From contig CAIKEH010000046.1 in NCBI GenBank assembly GCA_903826405.1, positions 1-64,000 on the forward strand: a DNA stretch of 64,000 nt, given 5' to 3'. Each line of letters starts with the position of its first letter. Position 1 is the stretch's first letter. The notes beneath the pieces are model-generated. The model ran no database searches. It had not been told where the DNA came from and saw nothing but the letters and a program-made list of their open reading frames with translations. Source of the DNA: an uncultured bacterium (GTDB taxonomy: Bacteria > Bacteroidota > Bacteroidia > Chitinophagales > Chitinophagaceae). Shown one piece after another: positions 35,658 to 44,782 of the stretch. The position numbers were made by a program, and so were the translations under genes.

Positions 35658-36611
35658 TTAATGTAGACCCTGGGCTCCCAGCCACCTTTCAGCATCGAGT
35701 GCGGCCATGCATCCACTACCGGCAGCGGTAACTGCTTGACGATAATATTTGTCCTGAACATCACCAGCTGCGAATACTCCATCGATATTCGTCCTGGAAG
35801 TGCCGGCGATCGTCTTGATATAACCGGCTTCATCCAAGTCCAGCCAATCTTTGAAGATGCCTGAATTGGGCTCATGGCCTATCGCAACAAAAAAACCACT
35901 AACGGGTATCTCCTTTTTTTCACCTGTTAACCGGTCTTTAATGCGAACTCCCTCCACTTTCTTGTCCCCGAGTATTTCGTCGGTCTCACTGTTCCAGTAG
36001 ATCTTTATGTTTGGGGTGTTCAGTACTCTTTCCTGCATCACTTTCGAAGCGCGCATTTCATCTCTGCGAATCAACATATGGACCGTTGTACAAAGCTTGC
36101 TCAGATAAAGTGCTTCTTCTGCCGCCGTGTCCCCTGCTCCTATAATGGCCACTTCTTTGTTGCGGAAGAAGAATCCATCACAAACGGCACAAGCGCTTAC
36201 CCCATAACCGTTCAGCCTTTGCTCCGATTCCAACCCTAGCCATTTGGCAGATGCGCCCGTTGCGATGATCACGGAATCAGCATGGATCTCTTTTTCCTCA
36301 TCTATCCATACTTTGAAAGGATGGACGGAGAAATCAACTTGGGTGGCCAATCCAAAACGTATGTCTGCACCCATACGGGCAGCCTGTTTTTCGAAATGAA
36401 CCATCATATCGGGACCTTGAACACCATCAGGATAACCGGGATAATTCTCCACTTCAGTGGTAATGGTGAGTTGGCCACCTGGCTGAATACCCTGATAGAG
36501 AATGGGTTTGAGGTTGGCGCGAGAAGTATATATGGCAGCTGTATATCCTGCCGGGCCTGAACCTATGATGAGGCAATGTGCTTTTTCGATTTCCAGTTTG
36601 TCCATAGACAT
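35658..36611 (-). CDS. trxB: thioredoxin-disulfide reductase
   Basis: 317 residues. FAD/NADPH flavoprotein that reduces thioredoxin. The FAD-binding GSGPAGYTAAIYTSRA (18-31), the redox pair Cys141-Ala-Val-Cys144 and the NADPH-binding GAGDTAAEEA are all present, and the C-terminal GVFAAGDVQD closes the FAD site. Either of two close ATG codons may be used. It runs convergently with nhaA. The 120-base gap between them holds no clear terminator. Confidence 0.95.
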   Translation of the reverse strand: MSMDKLEIEKAHCLIIGSGPAGYTAAIYTSRANLKPILYQGIQPGGQLTITTEVENYPGYPDGVQGPDMMVHFEKQAARMGADIRFGLATQVDFSVHPFKVWIDEEKEIHADSVIIATGASAKWLGLESEQRLNGYGVSACAVCDGFFFRNKEVAIIGAGDTAAEEALYLSKLCTTVHMLIRRDEMRASKVMQERVLNTPNIKIYWNSETDEILGDKKVEGVRIKDRLTGEKKEIPVSGFFVAIGHEPNSGIFKDWLDLDEAGYIKTIAGTSRTNIDGVFAAGDVQDKYYRQAVTAAGSGCMAALDAERWLGAQGLH

Positions 36612-36690
36612 TTTAGGTTGGTCTGCGAAATTACGAAGCCAAACCGATTATCCGGAGTTTTGAAACTTTCAGGCTGAAGGATGTGTAAAA

Positions 36691-37572
36691 CTAACGGGGA
36701 GGAATGGTTAAATCCCTGAACTGGGAAGCATACCCGCCAAAATAACCGAGGGCTCCATTCGTGATATTACCAGTCACCTTGGTAGGGCTGGAAAAGGGGT
36801 TGCCAATGCTTTGGAAACTGAATTCGAAGGTTCTCCAAAAATCGTAAGTAGCCTTATCAATATTACAGAGTTTAAGGATCACGTGGTCTCCGCGGTCAAA
36901 AAAGGCATCGGTATCTTTTCTGGGAGTGTTTCGATCTGCACCTTTATCTACCGGAACCGTGTAAGTTGTACCATCAATCACCTGATCATCATAAACTGAA
37001 GTGAAACCAGGCAGGAATGGCCCATCATTAGTCTTGGTGAAATAGCGTATGTAATCCCCGTAACCTTTTTTGTCCGTTGCTCTGACGATCACTTTGACCT
37101 TGTTGCTGTCAGGTATATTTTTGACCGGCTCCCACCAAATTGAATCTATTTGCCGAGTAATGGAAGGGATGGTCGTAGATGACTGGTAGTTTTTCCCTGC
37201 AGTCTGAATGTTCAAGGAATAGTTTGTTTGAAGTTTTCCGATCAACGGGCCGATTGGATCACTTGGGTTGTTGGAATAATAATAGATGACATTACCTGAA
37301 TCATTAGTGTAATTGAACTCCTTAAGTCTATGATTATTAGTCCCATCTGATATATCAACAATTGCATCATGGACAAAAGAATTTTGCAAGACTTCTGGAC
37401 TGATTTTGCCAAAAAAATCAAGTGAATTGCTCAGGAAGACAGTGGGTTGACCTTCATTTTCTATCGTTGCTTCCACGACAAGTCTTTTCCCAGGATCCTT
37501 CAGATCAATGGTAATGTTCTTTTCGCAGGACCAGAACAGGGGAATGACCAAGAGATACAAATATCGTTTCAT
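36691..37572 (-). CDS. DUF4249 lipoprotein
   Basis: 293 residues. The ATG at 37572 follows an in-frame TTG at 37578. A lipoprotein signal (YLYLLVIPLFWSC) is followed by the domain seen in Bacteroidota DUF4249 proteins (KNITIDLKDPGKRLVVEATIENEGQPTVFLSNS...). These are usually encoded beside TonB-dependent receptors; here no receptor adjoins it, which is unusual. Function is unknown; outer-membrane attachment is inferred. Confidence 0.75.
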   Translation of the reverse strand: MKRYLYLLVIPLFWSCEKNITIDLKDPGKRLVVEATIENEGQPTVFLSNSLDFFGKISPEVLQNSFVHDAIVDISDGTNNHRLKEFNYTNDSGNVIYYYSNNPSDPIGPLIGKLQTNYSLNIQTAGKNYQSSTTIPSITRQIDSIWWEPVKNIPDSNKVKVIVRATDKKGYGDYIRYFTKTNDGPFLPGFTSVYDDQVIDGTTYTVPVDKGADRNTPRKDTDAFFDRGDHVILKLCNIDKATYDFWRTFEFSFQSIGNPFSSPTKVTGNITNGALGYFGGYASQFRDLTIPPR

Positions 37573-37613
37573 GTCCAAAAAACAAAAGTAATGGCAAAGG
37601 GTTCAATAGAACA

Positions 37614-37639
37614 AAAAACCCCGCATTTGCGGGGTTTTT
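37614..37639. terminator. bidirectional terminator between rpoD and the DUF4249 gene
   Basis: A 12-bp perfect hairpin (AAAAACCCCGCA at 37614-37625 with 37628-37639, 2-base loop) with A and T runs on both sides. It lies 17 bases after the rpoD stop on the minus strand, upstream of the DUF4249 gene, and would end rpoD transcription. Confidence 0.9.
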
Positions 37640-37656
37640 AACATTTTAAAAGGAGA

Positions 37657-38514
37657 TCATCCTAGATATGCTTTCAGGGCGTTACTATACCTCGCCTTCT
37701 GTAAGCGTTTGATGGCTCTTTCTTTGATCTGACGTATGCGTTCCTTGGTGAGGTCGTATTTTTGGCCAATCTGTTCAATAGTTACACCGTTTTCCCCATC
37801 AAGTCCGAAATAGGCATTGACAATCTCAGCTTCCCTTGGAGAAAGTGATTTGAGGACCCGACGGATCTCTGCCCTTAAACTGTCTTTCATCACATCATCA
37901 TCCGTATCATCCCCACCTTCGAGTAGATCACCCATGGCAACATCTTCTGCTTCGTGGACCGGGGCATCGAGCGAGGTGTGACGGGTATTACTCTGGAAAA
38001 TATTATTGATCTCGGTCTCACTCATTTCAAGGATTTCGGCCAGTTCCTCGGTAGAAGGTTCCCTTTCATGCTCCTGCTCGAAAGCCATGTAAGCCTTGTT
38101 GGCTTTATTGTATGTGCCAATCTTGTTCTGGGGAAGACGCACGAGTCGACCTTGTTCAGCAAGTGCCTGCAAAATGGATTGGCGTATCCACCATACAGCA
38201 TAGGAGATGAATTTGAAGCCCTTGGTTTCGTCGAAACGTTGGGCTGCTTTGATGAGACCCAGATTGCCTTCATTGATCAGATCACTCAGGGAAAGGCCCT
38301 GATGCTGGTACTGTTTAGCAACCGAAACTACGAACCGGAGGTTGGCCTGAACAAGCTTGTCCAAAGCCCTCTGGTCGTTCATTTTGATCCGCTGTGCAAG
38401 TACTGTCTCTTCCTCAGGGGTGATCATGGAGATCTTGGAGATCTCCTGCAGGTATTTCTCAACGGCCTGCGAATCCCGGTTCGTGATCTGTGTTGCTATC
38501 TTTAATTGCCTCAT
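37657..38514 (-). CDS. rpoD: primary sigma factor, short Bacteroidota type
   Basis: 285 residues. Regions 1.2 (DSQAVEKYLQEISKISMITPEEE), 2 (ANLRFVVSVAKQYQHQGLSLSDLINEGNLGLIKAAQRFD and KFISYAVWWIRQSI), 3 and 4 (SPREAEIVNAYFGLDGE, KYDLTKERIRQIKERAIKRLQ) are all present. Region 1.1 and the non-conserved region of E. coli RpoD are lacking, which is typical of Bacteroidota and fits the TTTG/TAnnTTTG promoters seen throughout this window. A TAAATTTG box lies at 38628-38635 (minus), giving a leader of about 110 bases. Confidence 0.97.
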   Translation of the reverse strand: MRQLKIATQITNRDSQAVEKYLQEISKISMITPEEETVLAQRIKMNDQRALDKLVQANLRFVVSVAKQYQHQGLSLSDLINEGNLGLIKAAQRFDETKGFKFISYAVWWIRQSILQALAEQGRLVRLPQNKIGTYNKANKAYMAFEQEHEREPSTEELAEILEMSETEINNIFQSNTRHTSLDAPVHEAEDVAMGDLLEGGDDTDDDVMKDSLRAEIRRVLKSLSPREAEIVNAYFGLDGENGVTIEQIGQKYDLTKERIRQIKERAIKRLQKARYSNALKAYLG

Positions 38515-38627
38515 ATGTTTTAATAATGGTTTAGTCTATCACAAAGCTTTTTGTCTTGGTGAAGACAGGAACGGTCCAATTTGTAAGGGTGCGGAACGTA
38601 TGTCCTGAGTTTTCTGAGGGAAGTATG

Positions 38628-38635
38628 CAAATTTA
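38628..38635 (-). promoter_or_regulatory. -7 box TAAATTTG of rpoD
   Basis: Perfect TAnnTTTG on the minus strand with a predicted start near 38624. The TTTG box is not evident. Confidence 0.45.
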
Positions 38636-38803
38636 AATACCTATTTCCGGTTTTCATAGCGTTTCCGAAAAAAACAAAAAAACAATCGCTGAAAACCCAT
38701 TGAAAACCATTTTTTATAGCTCCAATTCCCAATGGAAATCGCTGAACTTTAATTTATAGCAAATCTTTACCATTGGGAACACGTTACCTCTTAAATTCGC
38801 GGC

Positions 38804-39820
38804 ATGATCATCGATTATCGTTCTGATACCGTGACTCGACCCACTGCGGGCATGCGTGATGCCATGTTCCGTGCCCCGCTCGGGGATGATGTGTTCGGCG
38901 AAGACCCTACAGTAAATGAACTGGAAGAAAAGGCTGCAGCACTTTTTGGCCTGGAAGCCGCCCTTTTCTGCCCTTCTGGTACCATGACCAATCAGATCGC
39001 CATCAGATGCCATACGCAGCCAGGGGACGAGGTAATTTGTGATGTCAATTCCCATATTTACCAATATGAAGGGGGTGGCATAGCCTCCAATTCCGGCGCT
39101 TCTGTGGCTATACTGGAGGGTGACAGGGGCAGGATTACTGCGGAACAGGTCAGCGCCGCCATACAACCAGATGATGTCCACCGTCCTATTTCTCGATTGG
39201 TTAGCTTGGAAAATACCTGCAACCGGGGTGGAGGAAGCTGTTATGATTGGAGCCAGATTCAGAGGATCAAACAGACCTGCCTGGAAAAAGGACTGTCCTT
39301 GCATTTAGACGGGGCCAGATTGTTCAATGCATTGGTATTCAATAAGGAAGACCCAAAAAATTATGGAAAAACATTCGATTCCATATCCATTTGCCTAAGT
39401 AAAGGCCTAGGCGCCCCTGTCGGCAGTCTTTTGATAGGAAATAAACATTTCATCAAGAAATCAAGAAGGATTCGCAAGGTATTCGGCGGAGGCATGCGAC
39501 AGGCCGGAATGCTTGCTGCAGCAGGCCTGTATGCATTGGAACATCATGTCGATAGACTGGAAGAAGACCATAGACATGCCTCAATCATCGCCCATTGCCT
39601 GTCGTTGAAATCTTTTGTCAAGGAGGTTCTTCCCGTCGAAACCAATATCATCGTGGCTGAATTGACCCCAGATATGCCCCCCACGACCTTGGTTGAAAAA
39701 TGGAAAAAGAATGGAATCTTGATCTTTGCCATCTCCCCTACCCGAATCAGGATGGTAACTCATTTGGACATCAGCCCATCCATGGTCGACCACACCTTGC
39801 AAATCATTGAAAATATTTGA
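38804..39820 (+). CDS. ltaE: low-specificity L-threonine aldolase
   Basis: 338 residues, PLP-dependent fold type I. It cleaves L-threonine/allo-threonine to glycine and acetaldehyde. The PLP lysine is Lys200 in [14 protein letters not shown], the aspartate that binds the pyridine is in [10 protein letters not shown] (Asp169), and the N-terminal [10 protein letters not shown] is diagnostic. A TAAATTCG box (38792-38799) ends four bases before the ATG, so the mRNA may be leaderless. The stop lies two bases before the pgi ATG. Confidence 0.92.
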   Translation: MIIDYRSDTVTRPTAGMRDAMFRAPLGDDVFGEDPTVNELEEKAAALFGLEAALFCPSGTMTNQIAIRCHTQPGDEVICDVNSHIYQYEGGGIASNSGASVAILEGDRGRITAEQVSAAIQPDDVHRPISRLVSLENTCNRGGGSCYDWSQIQRIKQTCLEKGLSLHLDGARLFNALVFNKEDPKNYGKTFDSISICLSKGLGAPVGSLLIGNKHFIKKSRRIRKVFGGGMRQAGMLAAAGLYALEHHVDRLEEDHRHASIIAHCLSLKSFVKEVLPVETNIIVAELTPDMPPTTLVEKWKKNGILIFAISPTRIRMVTHLDISPSMVDHTLQIIENI

Positions 39821-39822
39821 AT

Positions 39823-41472
39823 ATGAGTTTCCCGAAGATCGACCCTACTTCCACTGCAACCTGGAAGCGTCTTGCCGCCCACCAGAAGGAATTGTCCTCC
39901 CGTTCACTCGCATCTCTCTTCCGTGATTCACCTGACCGATTCACTCAGTATTCACTGAAGACAGGAGACATTCTATTCGATTATTCCAAGAACCGGATGG
40001 ATGAGCAGACCAAAAACCTGCTGCTTCAACTCGCATCAGATTGCCACTTATCAGAGGCGATTGAAGCGATGTTCAAGGGGGAACATATCAATATGACTGA
40101 AGACAGGGCTGTTCTGCACACGGCATTACGCGATTTTTCAGGTGACCCTGTCCTGGTTGATGGAGAGAATGTGATTCCCTCGATCAGTAAAGTACGTTCC
40201 CGGATGCGTGATTTCTGTTCCTCCATCCATTCAGGAACATGGAAGGGGTATACGGGAAAACCTATTCGACATATCGTGAATATCGGCATTGGTGGAAGCG
40301 ACCTAGGGCCCGTCATGGTGACCGAGGCTCTAAGACCATATTGGATCGAAGGTATGCAGGTTCATTTCGTCTCCAATGTGGATGGGACGCATATTGCAGA
40401 AACATTCAAAAAAATTGATGTGGAGGAGACACTTTTCCTCATCGCATCCAAGACTTTCACTACCCAGGAAACCATGACCAATGCTCATACGGCCAGGGCC
40501 TGGTTCCTGGAGAAGGCGATCGATGAGGATCATATTGCAAAACATTTCGCAGCCTTATCGACCAATGAAAAGGAAGTAGTCAAATTCGGGATTCTCAAGG
40601 ATAACATGTTCGGATTCTGGGACTGGGTCGGTGGAAGATACAGCCTATGGAGCGCCATAGGGATGTCCATAGCCCTGAGTGTGGGGTACGAAAACTTCGA
40701 ATCCCTCTTGAAAGGTGCCCATCATATGGACATCCACTTCCGTAAAACCCCCTGGACAGAGAATATGCCTGTGTTGATGGCCCTCATCGGGATCTGGTAT
40801 ACTAATTTCTGGGGGGCGAGTAGCGAGGCCATTCTTCCTTATGATCAATACATGCACCGGTTCGCTGCTTATTTCCAACAGGGCAATATGGAGAGCAACG
40901 GCAAATATGTTGATAGAAACGGAACTTCCGTTACCTATACCACAGGACCCGTTATTTGGGGTGAGCCCGGAACCAATGGACAACATGCTTTTTATCAGCT
41001 TATCCATCAAGGCACCCTACTCATCCCCTGTGATTTCATCGCCCCGGTCATCAGTCATAATCCGATCGGGGATCATCATGTGAAGTTATTATCCAATTTC
41101 TTCGCTCAAACCGAAGCCCTGATGAACGGGAAATCCAAAGAAATCGTGGATAGGGAATTGTCCGAAACTACCCGTAAAGAATTGGCCCCATTCAAGGTTT
41201 TTGAAGGTAATCGTCCGACCAACAGCATACTCATCAAAAAGATCGATCCTTTCACATTGGGGCAACTGATAGCAGCATACGAACACAAGATCTTTGTGCA
41301 GGGTGTGATCTGGAACATTTATAGTTTTGATCAATGGGGAGTTGAACTGGGAAAACAATTGGCGAATGTCATTTTACCAGAACTCCGCAATGACGTGGAA
41401 ATTTCAGGTCATGATAGTTCAACAAATGGATTGATCAACCATTTCAAGTTACTCAGGGAACAAATCGACTGA
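39823..41472 (+). CDS. pgi: glucose-6-phosphate isomerase
   Basis: 549 residues. Interconverts glucose-6-phosphate and fructose-6-phosphate. Family signatures are intact: [12 protein letters not shown] near 155, [18 protein letters not shown] near 265 and the C-terminal Lys-bearing [21 protein letters not shown] near 500. The ATG at 39823 is used (a TTG in the same frame lies at 39817). It follows ltaE by two bases and is probably co-transcribed with it. Confidence 0.96.
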   Translation: MSFPKIDPTSTATWKRLAAHQKELSSRSLASLFRDSPDRFTQYSLKTGDILFDYSKNRMDEQTKNLLLQLASDCHLSEAIEAMFKGEHINMTEDRAVLHTALRDFSGDPVLVDGENVIPSISKVRSRMRDFCSSIHSGTWKGYTGKPIRHIVNIGIGGSDLGPVMVTEALRPYWIEGMQVHFVSNVDGTHIAETFKKIDVEETLFLIASKTFTTQETMTNAHTARAWFLEKAIDEDHIAKHFAALSTNEKEVVKFGILKDNMFGFWDWVGGRYSLWSAIGMSIALSVGYENFESLLKGAHHMDIHFRKTPWTENMPVLMALIGIWYTNFWGASSEAILPYDQYMHRFAAYFQQGNMESNGKYVDRNGTSVTYTTGPVIWGEPGTNGQHAFYQLIHQGTLLIPCDFIAPVISHNPIGDHHVKLLSNFFAQTEALMNGKSKEIVDRELSETTRKELAPFKVFEGNRPTNSILIKKIDPFTLGQLIAAYEHKIFVQGVIWNIYSFDQWGVELGKQLANVILPELRNDVEISGHDSSTNGLINHFKLLREQID

Positions 41473-41490
41473 TCGAAAATTTTAAAAAAA

Positions 41491-44109
41491 TCATTCCCTG
41501 ATCAATTCCCTGATCAAAGTCCAATCATCACCTTTCAAATGAAGAATGAAATTCCTAGAACTCCCCAATATATTCCCAACATAAATACGTGTCCATCCAT
41601 CAACAGCTGGCTGCATCTTTTTTGACATCAGCAATCGTCCCGAATTATCGAAAATCCTCAATTGGAAATCTTTATTTATCTGCTTGTTCAATTTCAAGAT
41701 CAATTCATTAGAAACGGGGTTGACGACATACACGACTACAGGTTGTAGTTCAGGTTGTCCTCTTATCGTTACAATATTGCTGAATTCAAAACGTCCATCA
41801 ACATCCACCTGACGTAGTCTGTATTGTTGAACCTTACTGATATAGGACGGGTCGGTAAAGGAATAGCTGCTCTTCTGCAGGGTATTCCCCTTCCCCGAAA
41901 CGAATCCAATTTGCAGAAAATCGTATCCATTCAAGGACCGTTCCACATAAAACCCCTTATTATTGAATTCTGTGGTTGTCTCCCATCCAAGAGCCGCATG
42001 GCCTTCATAGGCTTGAACAGAAAAATTGATCAGGTGTACAGGTAATGTGGATTGAGAAATGGACAGGTCAAATTTTGATTTCGTGTTCTGTAAACCCTCG
42101 AAGACAAACAAATAGTTCGTATTGTTTGATAATCCAGAAATGGGTGGGAGTGCGCCATTGCCCATGATATCCTGACAAAGAATAGCATTAGGCCAAGTTG
42201 ACCCCGGGCAATTGGATACTTGGAATATGGTCATTTTTATACCCATCCCGGAGCAGGAAGAATAATCCACTATAGACGTATAATTGGAAATATTCAGGTT
42301 GATCGTGGAGCTTGAACTTCCGGTTAAATAAGGAAAATAGTAGGAATTATACTTGCCTATTGCCGTCCCTCCACAATTCATCTGTGCAGTTGAAGGATCC
42401 ACATTTTTGTTGGACGTAGAATAATATAGACTGATCGGGTAAGTCCCGGAGGGGGTCGGAATCATGGGCACAGTAACAGTACAATCATCGTTGGCAGGTA
42501 ACTGAGTTATCAATGGTGTCATTTCAGCATTAGGTGCTCCTATACAGCTTCCATAATATTGAGAACTATATGATAGCGCATATTGACCGGCACGTAAAGC
42601 TGAGAAATCGGGCGATCTTCTCAATTTACCCAAGCTTGCAGCAAAATTCATGACCGCAGCCGGATCACCGGATGAATAAGGTTCAATGATATGTCCTAAT
42701 GTCATGGAATGCCCTAATTCATGTAAAGCGATCGTTTCGAAATCAACTTCATTGGAAGATGGTGGACAGGGTCCAGCATTCCAGTTAATGGCCGGGGAAT
42801 TGCCCGAAACTCCTGTATGGTGAAAAACTTGATCGAATCCTACAACATACCAATTTCCATCAGTACATGTAGAGAATGCCACATAAGTCACTCCAAGAAC
42901 ACCGTTACTTAATGGGGCTCTTCCCGTAGCGGTATTGTCCCACATGATGGTATTTACACCGTCAAAACCATCAACTACTTGATTGTTTGTAGTACTACCC
43001 ATGGAAATATTATAACCCGTTGTTTTGGCCCAAGTGTCCAAAGCTCGTTCATAAGTGATCTTTTCCGCGGATGTAGAGAAATCCGCCCCCCCATTAGAGG
43101 TATTACTGGAATAATGTATCGTTGTTCCTCCAGCGCCGTTTGTATTCAGCAATTTTGGCTGAAATACATGGACACTGGGAATACTGTGAGAAAGGCTCAT
43201 GATGTTGAATTCCACAATGAGACTTACTGCAGAACTTGAAGTATTTCCGGTATTATCCATGATGCTGACCACGCCGGTACCAGCTCCAGTTGGTACTTTG
43301 ATTACGATTTGTGAATTTGACCAACTGACAATGTACGGACTATTATATGATATACTGATAGTACCGGAACCTCCATTGTCAGCATTTTTAAAAACCACTG
43401 CAGCTGAACCGGAGGCGGATCACAGATTCGTTCCGTAAATCGTCAACATATTATTAGAAGAATCTAAAATTGCACCAGCTCGAACAGATGATGGTGAAAA
43501 ACCCGTTATGATTGGACTTTGAATGGCCATAGCACTGTTTGGAACCTGAATATCCTGGGTAACAAGATAATTATGACCAGTTTGATGGATGATCTGCCGG
43601 TATAAACCGTTTTGAATATCCCCGTAATTAGTGAACAGATCGGCAGCTGTTTGTGTGATGACATTATAACTGATTAATCCCTGGGCTGAGTAAACAAATT
43701 CATAAGGGTTTTGGACAATACCATTAGGATATTGAAGTGCGATCCGATCTGGATTCAGGAAAAAAACTCCTTTCAAGCCAATTGACAAGTTTGCAATATC
43801 ACTAACCATAATTGCTGAATCGCCCAAAATTCCCCCTTCGTTTACTATGTCGATGACCGAGATATGGGAATTCCCTTTGAACACTTTCAAAATCATGACC
43901 TGGCTAGAGGTGTGTATCATCCTGTGGTTGATGTCCCAAAATGAATGTTGATTTATGACCGCACCCTCAATGATCAGGGAAGAATGCTCAACCCTTTCAT
44001 GAAGAGATATTGGATAAGCAAATTGAGCATGGGAAATTGATGTCCGGAAAACAGACAAAATTATCAAAAAGTAAGCAATCAGGATCTGCCTTGGGGATTC
44101 GTGGAGCAC
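41491..44109 (-). pseudogene. secreted metzincin protease with IPT/TIG domain and T9SS-type tail, interrupted by in-frame TGA
   Basis: Two open frames (44109-43420 and 43398-41491) lie in the same reading frame and are parted by one TGA codon at 43420-43422. Read through it, the product is about 872 codons: a signal peptide (LIILSVFRTSISHAQ), an N-terminal domain (about 30-195), an IPT/TIG domain (about 198-300, split by the stop after IYGTNL), a zinc protease domain with HELGHSMTLGH (three His and Glu) and a Met-turn (AVMNF), a beta domain, and a C-terminal T9SS type A-like sorting domain (FDNSGRLL near the end). The stop sits where TIG domains usually have Gly (GTNFG), so GGA to TGA would explain it. 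The start is GTG at 44109. The gene may be a recent pseudogene, a readthrough case or a sequencing error. Confidence 0.8.
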
Positions 44110-44156
44110 ATCAATATATACGCAAAATCAGTCCTTTTATTTTGATGAAAAAGCAT

Positions 44157-44178
44157 AAAAAAAGCCCTATAAGGGCTT
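44157..44178 (-). terminator. terminator of the DUF3276 gene
   Basis: A 7-bp stem (AAGCCCT at 44162-44168 with 44172-44178), 3-base loop, and seven T on the minus strand; 21 bases after the stop of the DUF3276 gene and upstream of the protease gene. Confidence 0.85.
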
Positions 44179-44198
44179 GAATGAAGTGTTTTGGAATT

Positions 44199-44633
44199 TC
44201 ACCATTTATCCACTTCCTCTGAACTCCCGTTGTCGTCTGTATTTGTTTCAGGGGCACGTAGTTGTACTTGAGAAGGAGGTGTGGCCTCTTCCCCACTGGT
44301 TACAGAAACATTGATATTAGATTCGTCTCTGGAATCCAGATCACCGCCATCCCCTTCAAAATCCTGATCATTCTCATGGTTGAATGCATCGAAATCAAAA
44401 TCGGGCATGAGCTCAGTTTTAACGTGATCCACAGCCTCGTTGAGTGCTTTGATGAATTTGTTGAAATCTTCCTTGTAAAGGAATATTTTATGCCGATCGT
44501 AGCCGTTATCGTTGAATCTTTTTCGACTTTCAGTTATGGTCAGATAATAATCATTGCCACGCGTTGTTCTAACATCAAAAAAATAAGTTCTTCGCTTACC
44601 AGCGCGCAGGCGTTTGCTATAGACGCTATCCAT
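44199..44633 (-). CDS. DUF3276 (PUR-like) protein
   Basis: 144 residues from the ATG at 44633. The core SVYSKRLRAGKRRTYFFDVRTTRGNDYYLTITE... is the PUR-alpha-like fold of DUF3276, a small nucleic-acid-binding domain common in Bacteroidota. The last 50 residues are acidic and disordered (DFDFDAFNHENDQDFEGDGGDLDS). The longer frame up to 44741 is rejected because a complete promoter lies inside it. Likely a cytoplasmic DNA/RNA-binding protein; a specific role is not known to me. Confidence 0.88.
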   Translation of the reverse strand: MDSVYSKRLRAGKRRTYFFDVRTTRGNDYYLTITESRKRFNDNGYDRHKIFLYKEDFNKFIKALNEAVDHVKTELMPDFDFDAFNHENDQDFEGDGGDLDSRDESNINVSVTSGEEATPPSQVQLRAPETNTDDNGSSEEVDKW

Positions 44634-44700
44634 CCTCTTTTCATTGTTGTCGTAAGCCACGATCTTTAGTTTAGGTTTAAAGAGTTCATTACCAATAAGA

Positions 44701-44730
44701 CAAAGATAAATATCCTGACGAATTGTCAAA
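44701..44730 (-). promoter_or_regulatory. promoter of the DUF3276 gene, TTTG-N18-TATCTTTG
   Basis: On the minus strand TTTG (44730-44727) and TATCTTTG (44708-44701) are 18 bases apart, identical in boxes and spacing to the promoter at 306-335. The predicted start near 44697 leaves about 64 bases of leader before the ATG at 44633 and decides that start. Confidence 0.75.
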
Positions 44731-44782
44731 ATTTCGTTCATTTCCCCAAAATATTGGCATTAATCGTTTTGAATGGTAAGAA

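Noticed and set aside
41486-41516. Tandem ATTCCCTGATCA repeat
   Set aside because: It encodes the C-terminal LIRELIRE of the protease gene and is only two copies, so no separate repeat element is claimed.
44634-44741. N-terminal extension of the DUF3276 protein
   Set aside because: A complete consensus promoter at 44701-44730 lies inside it, and the family starts near the ATG at 44633.
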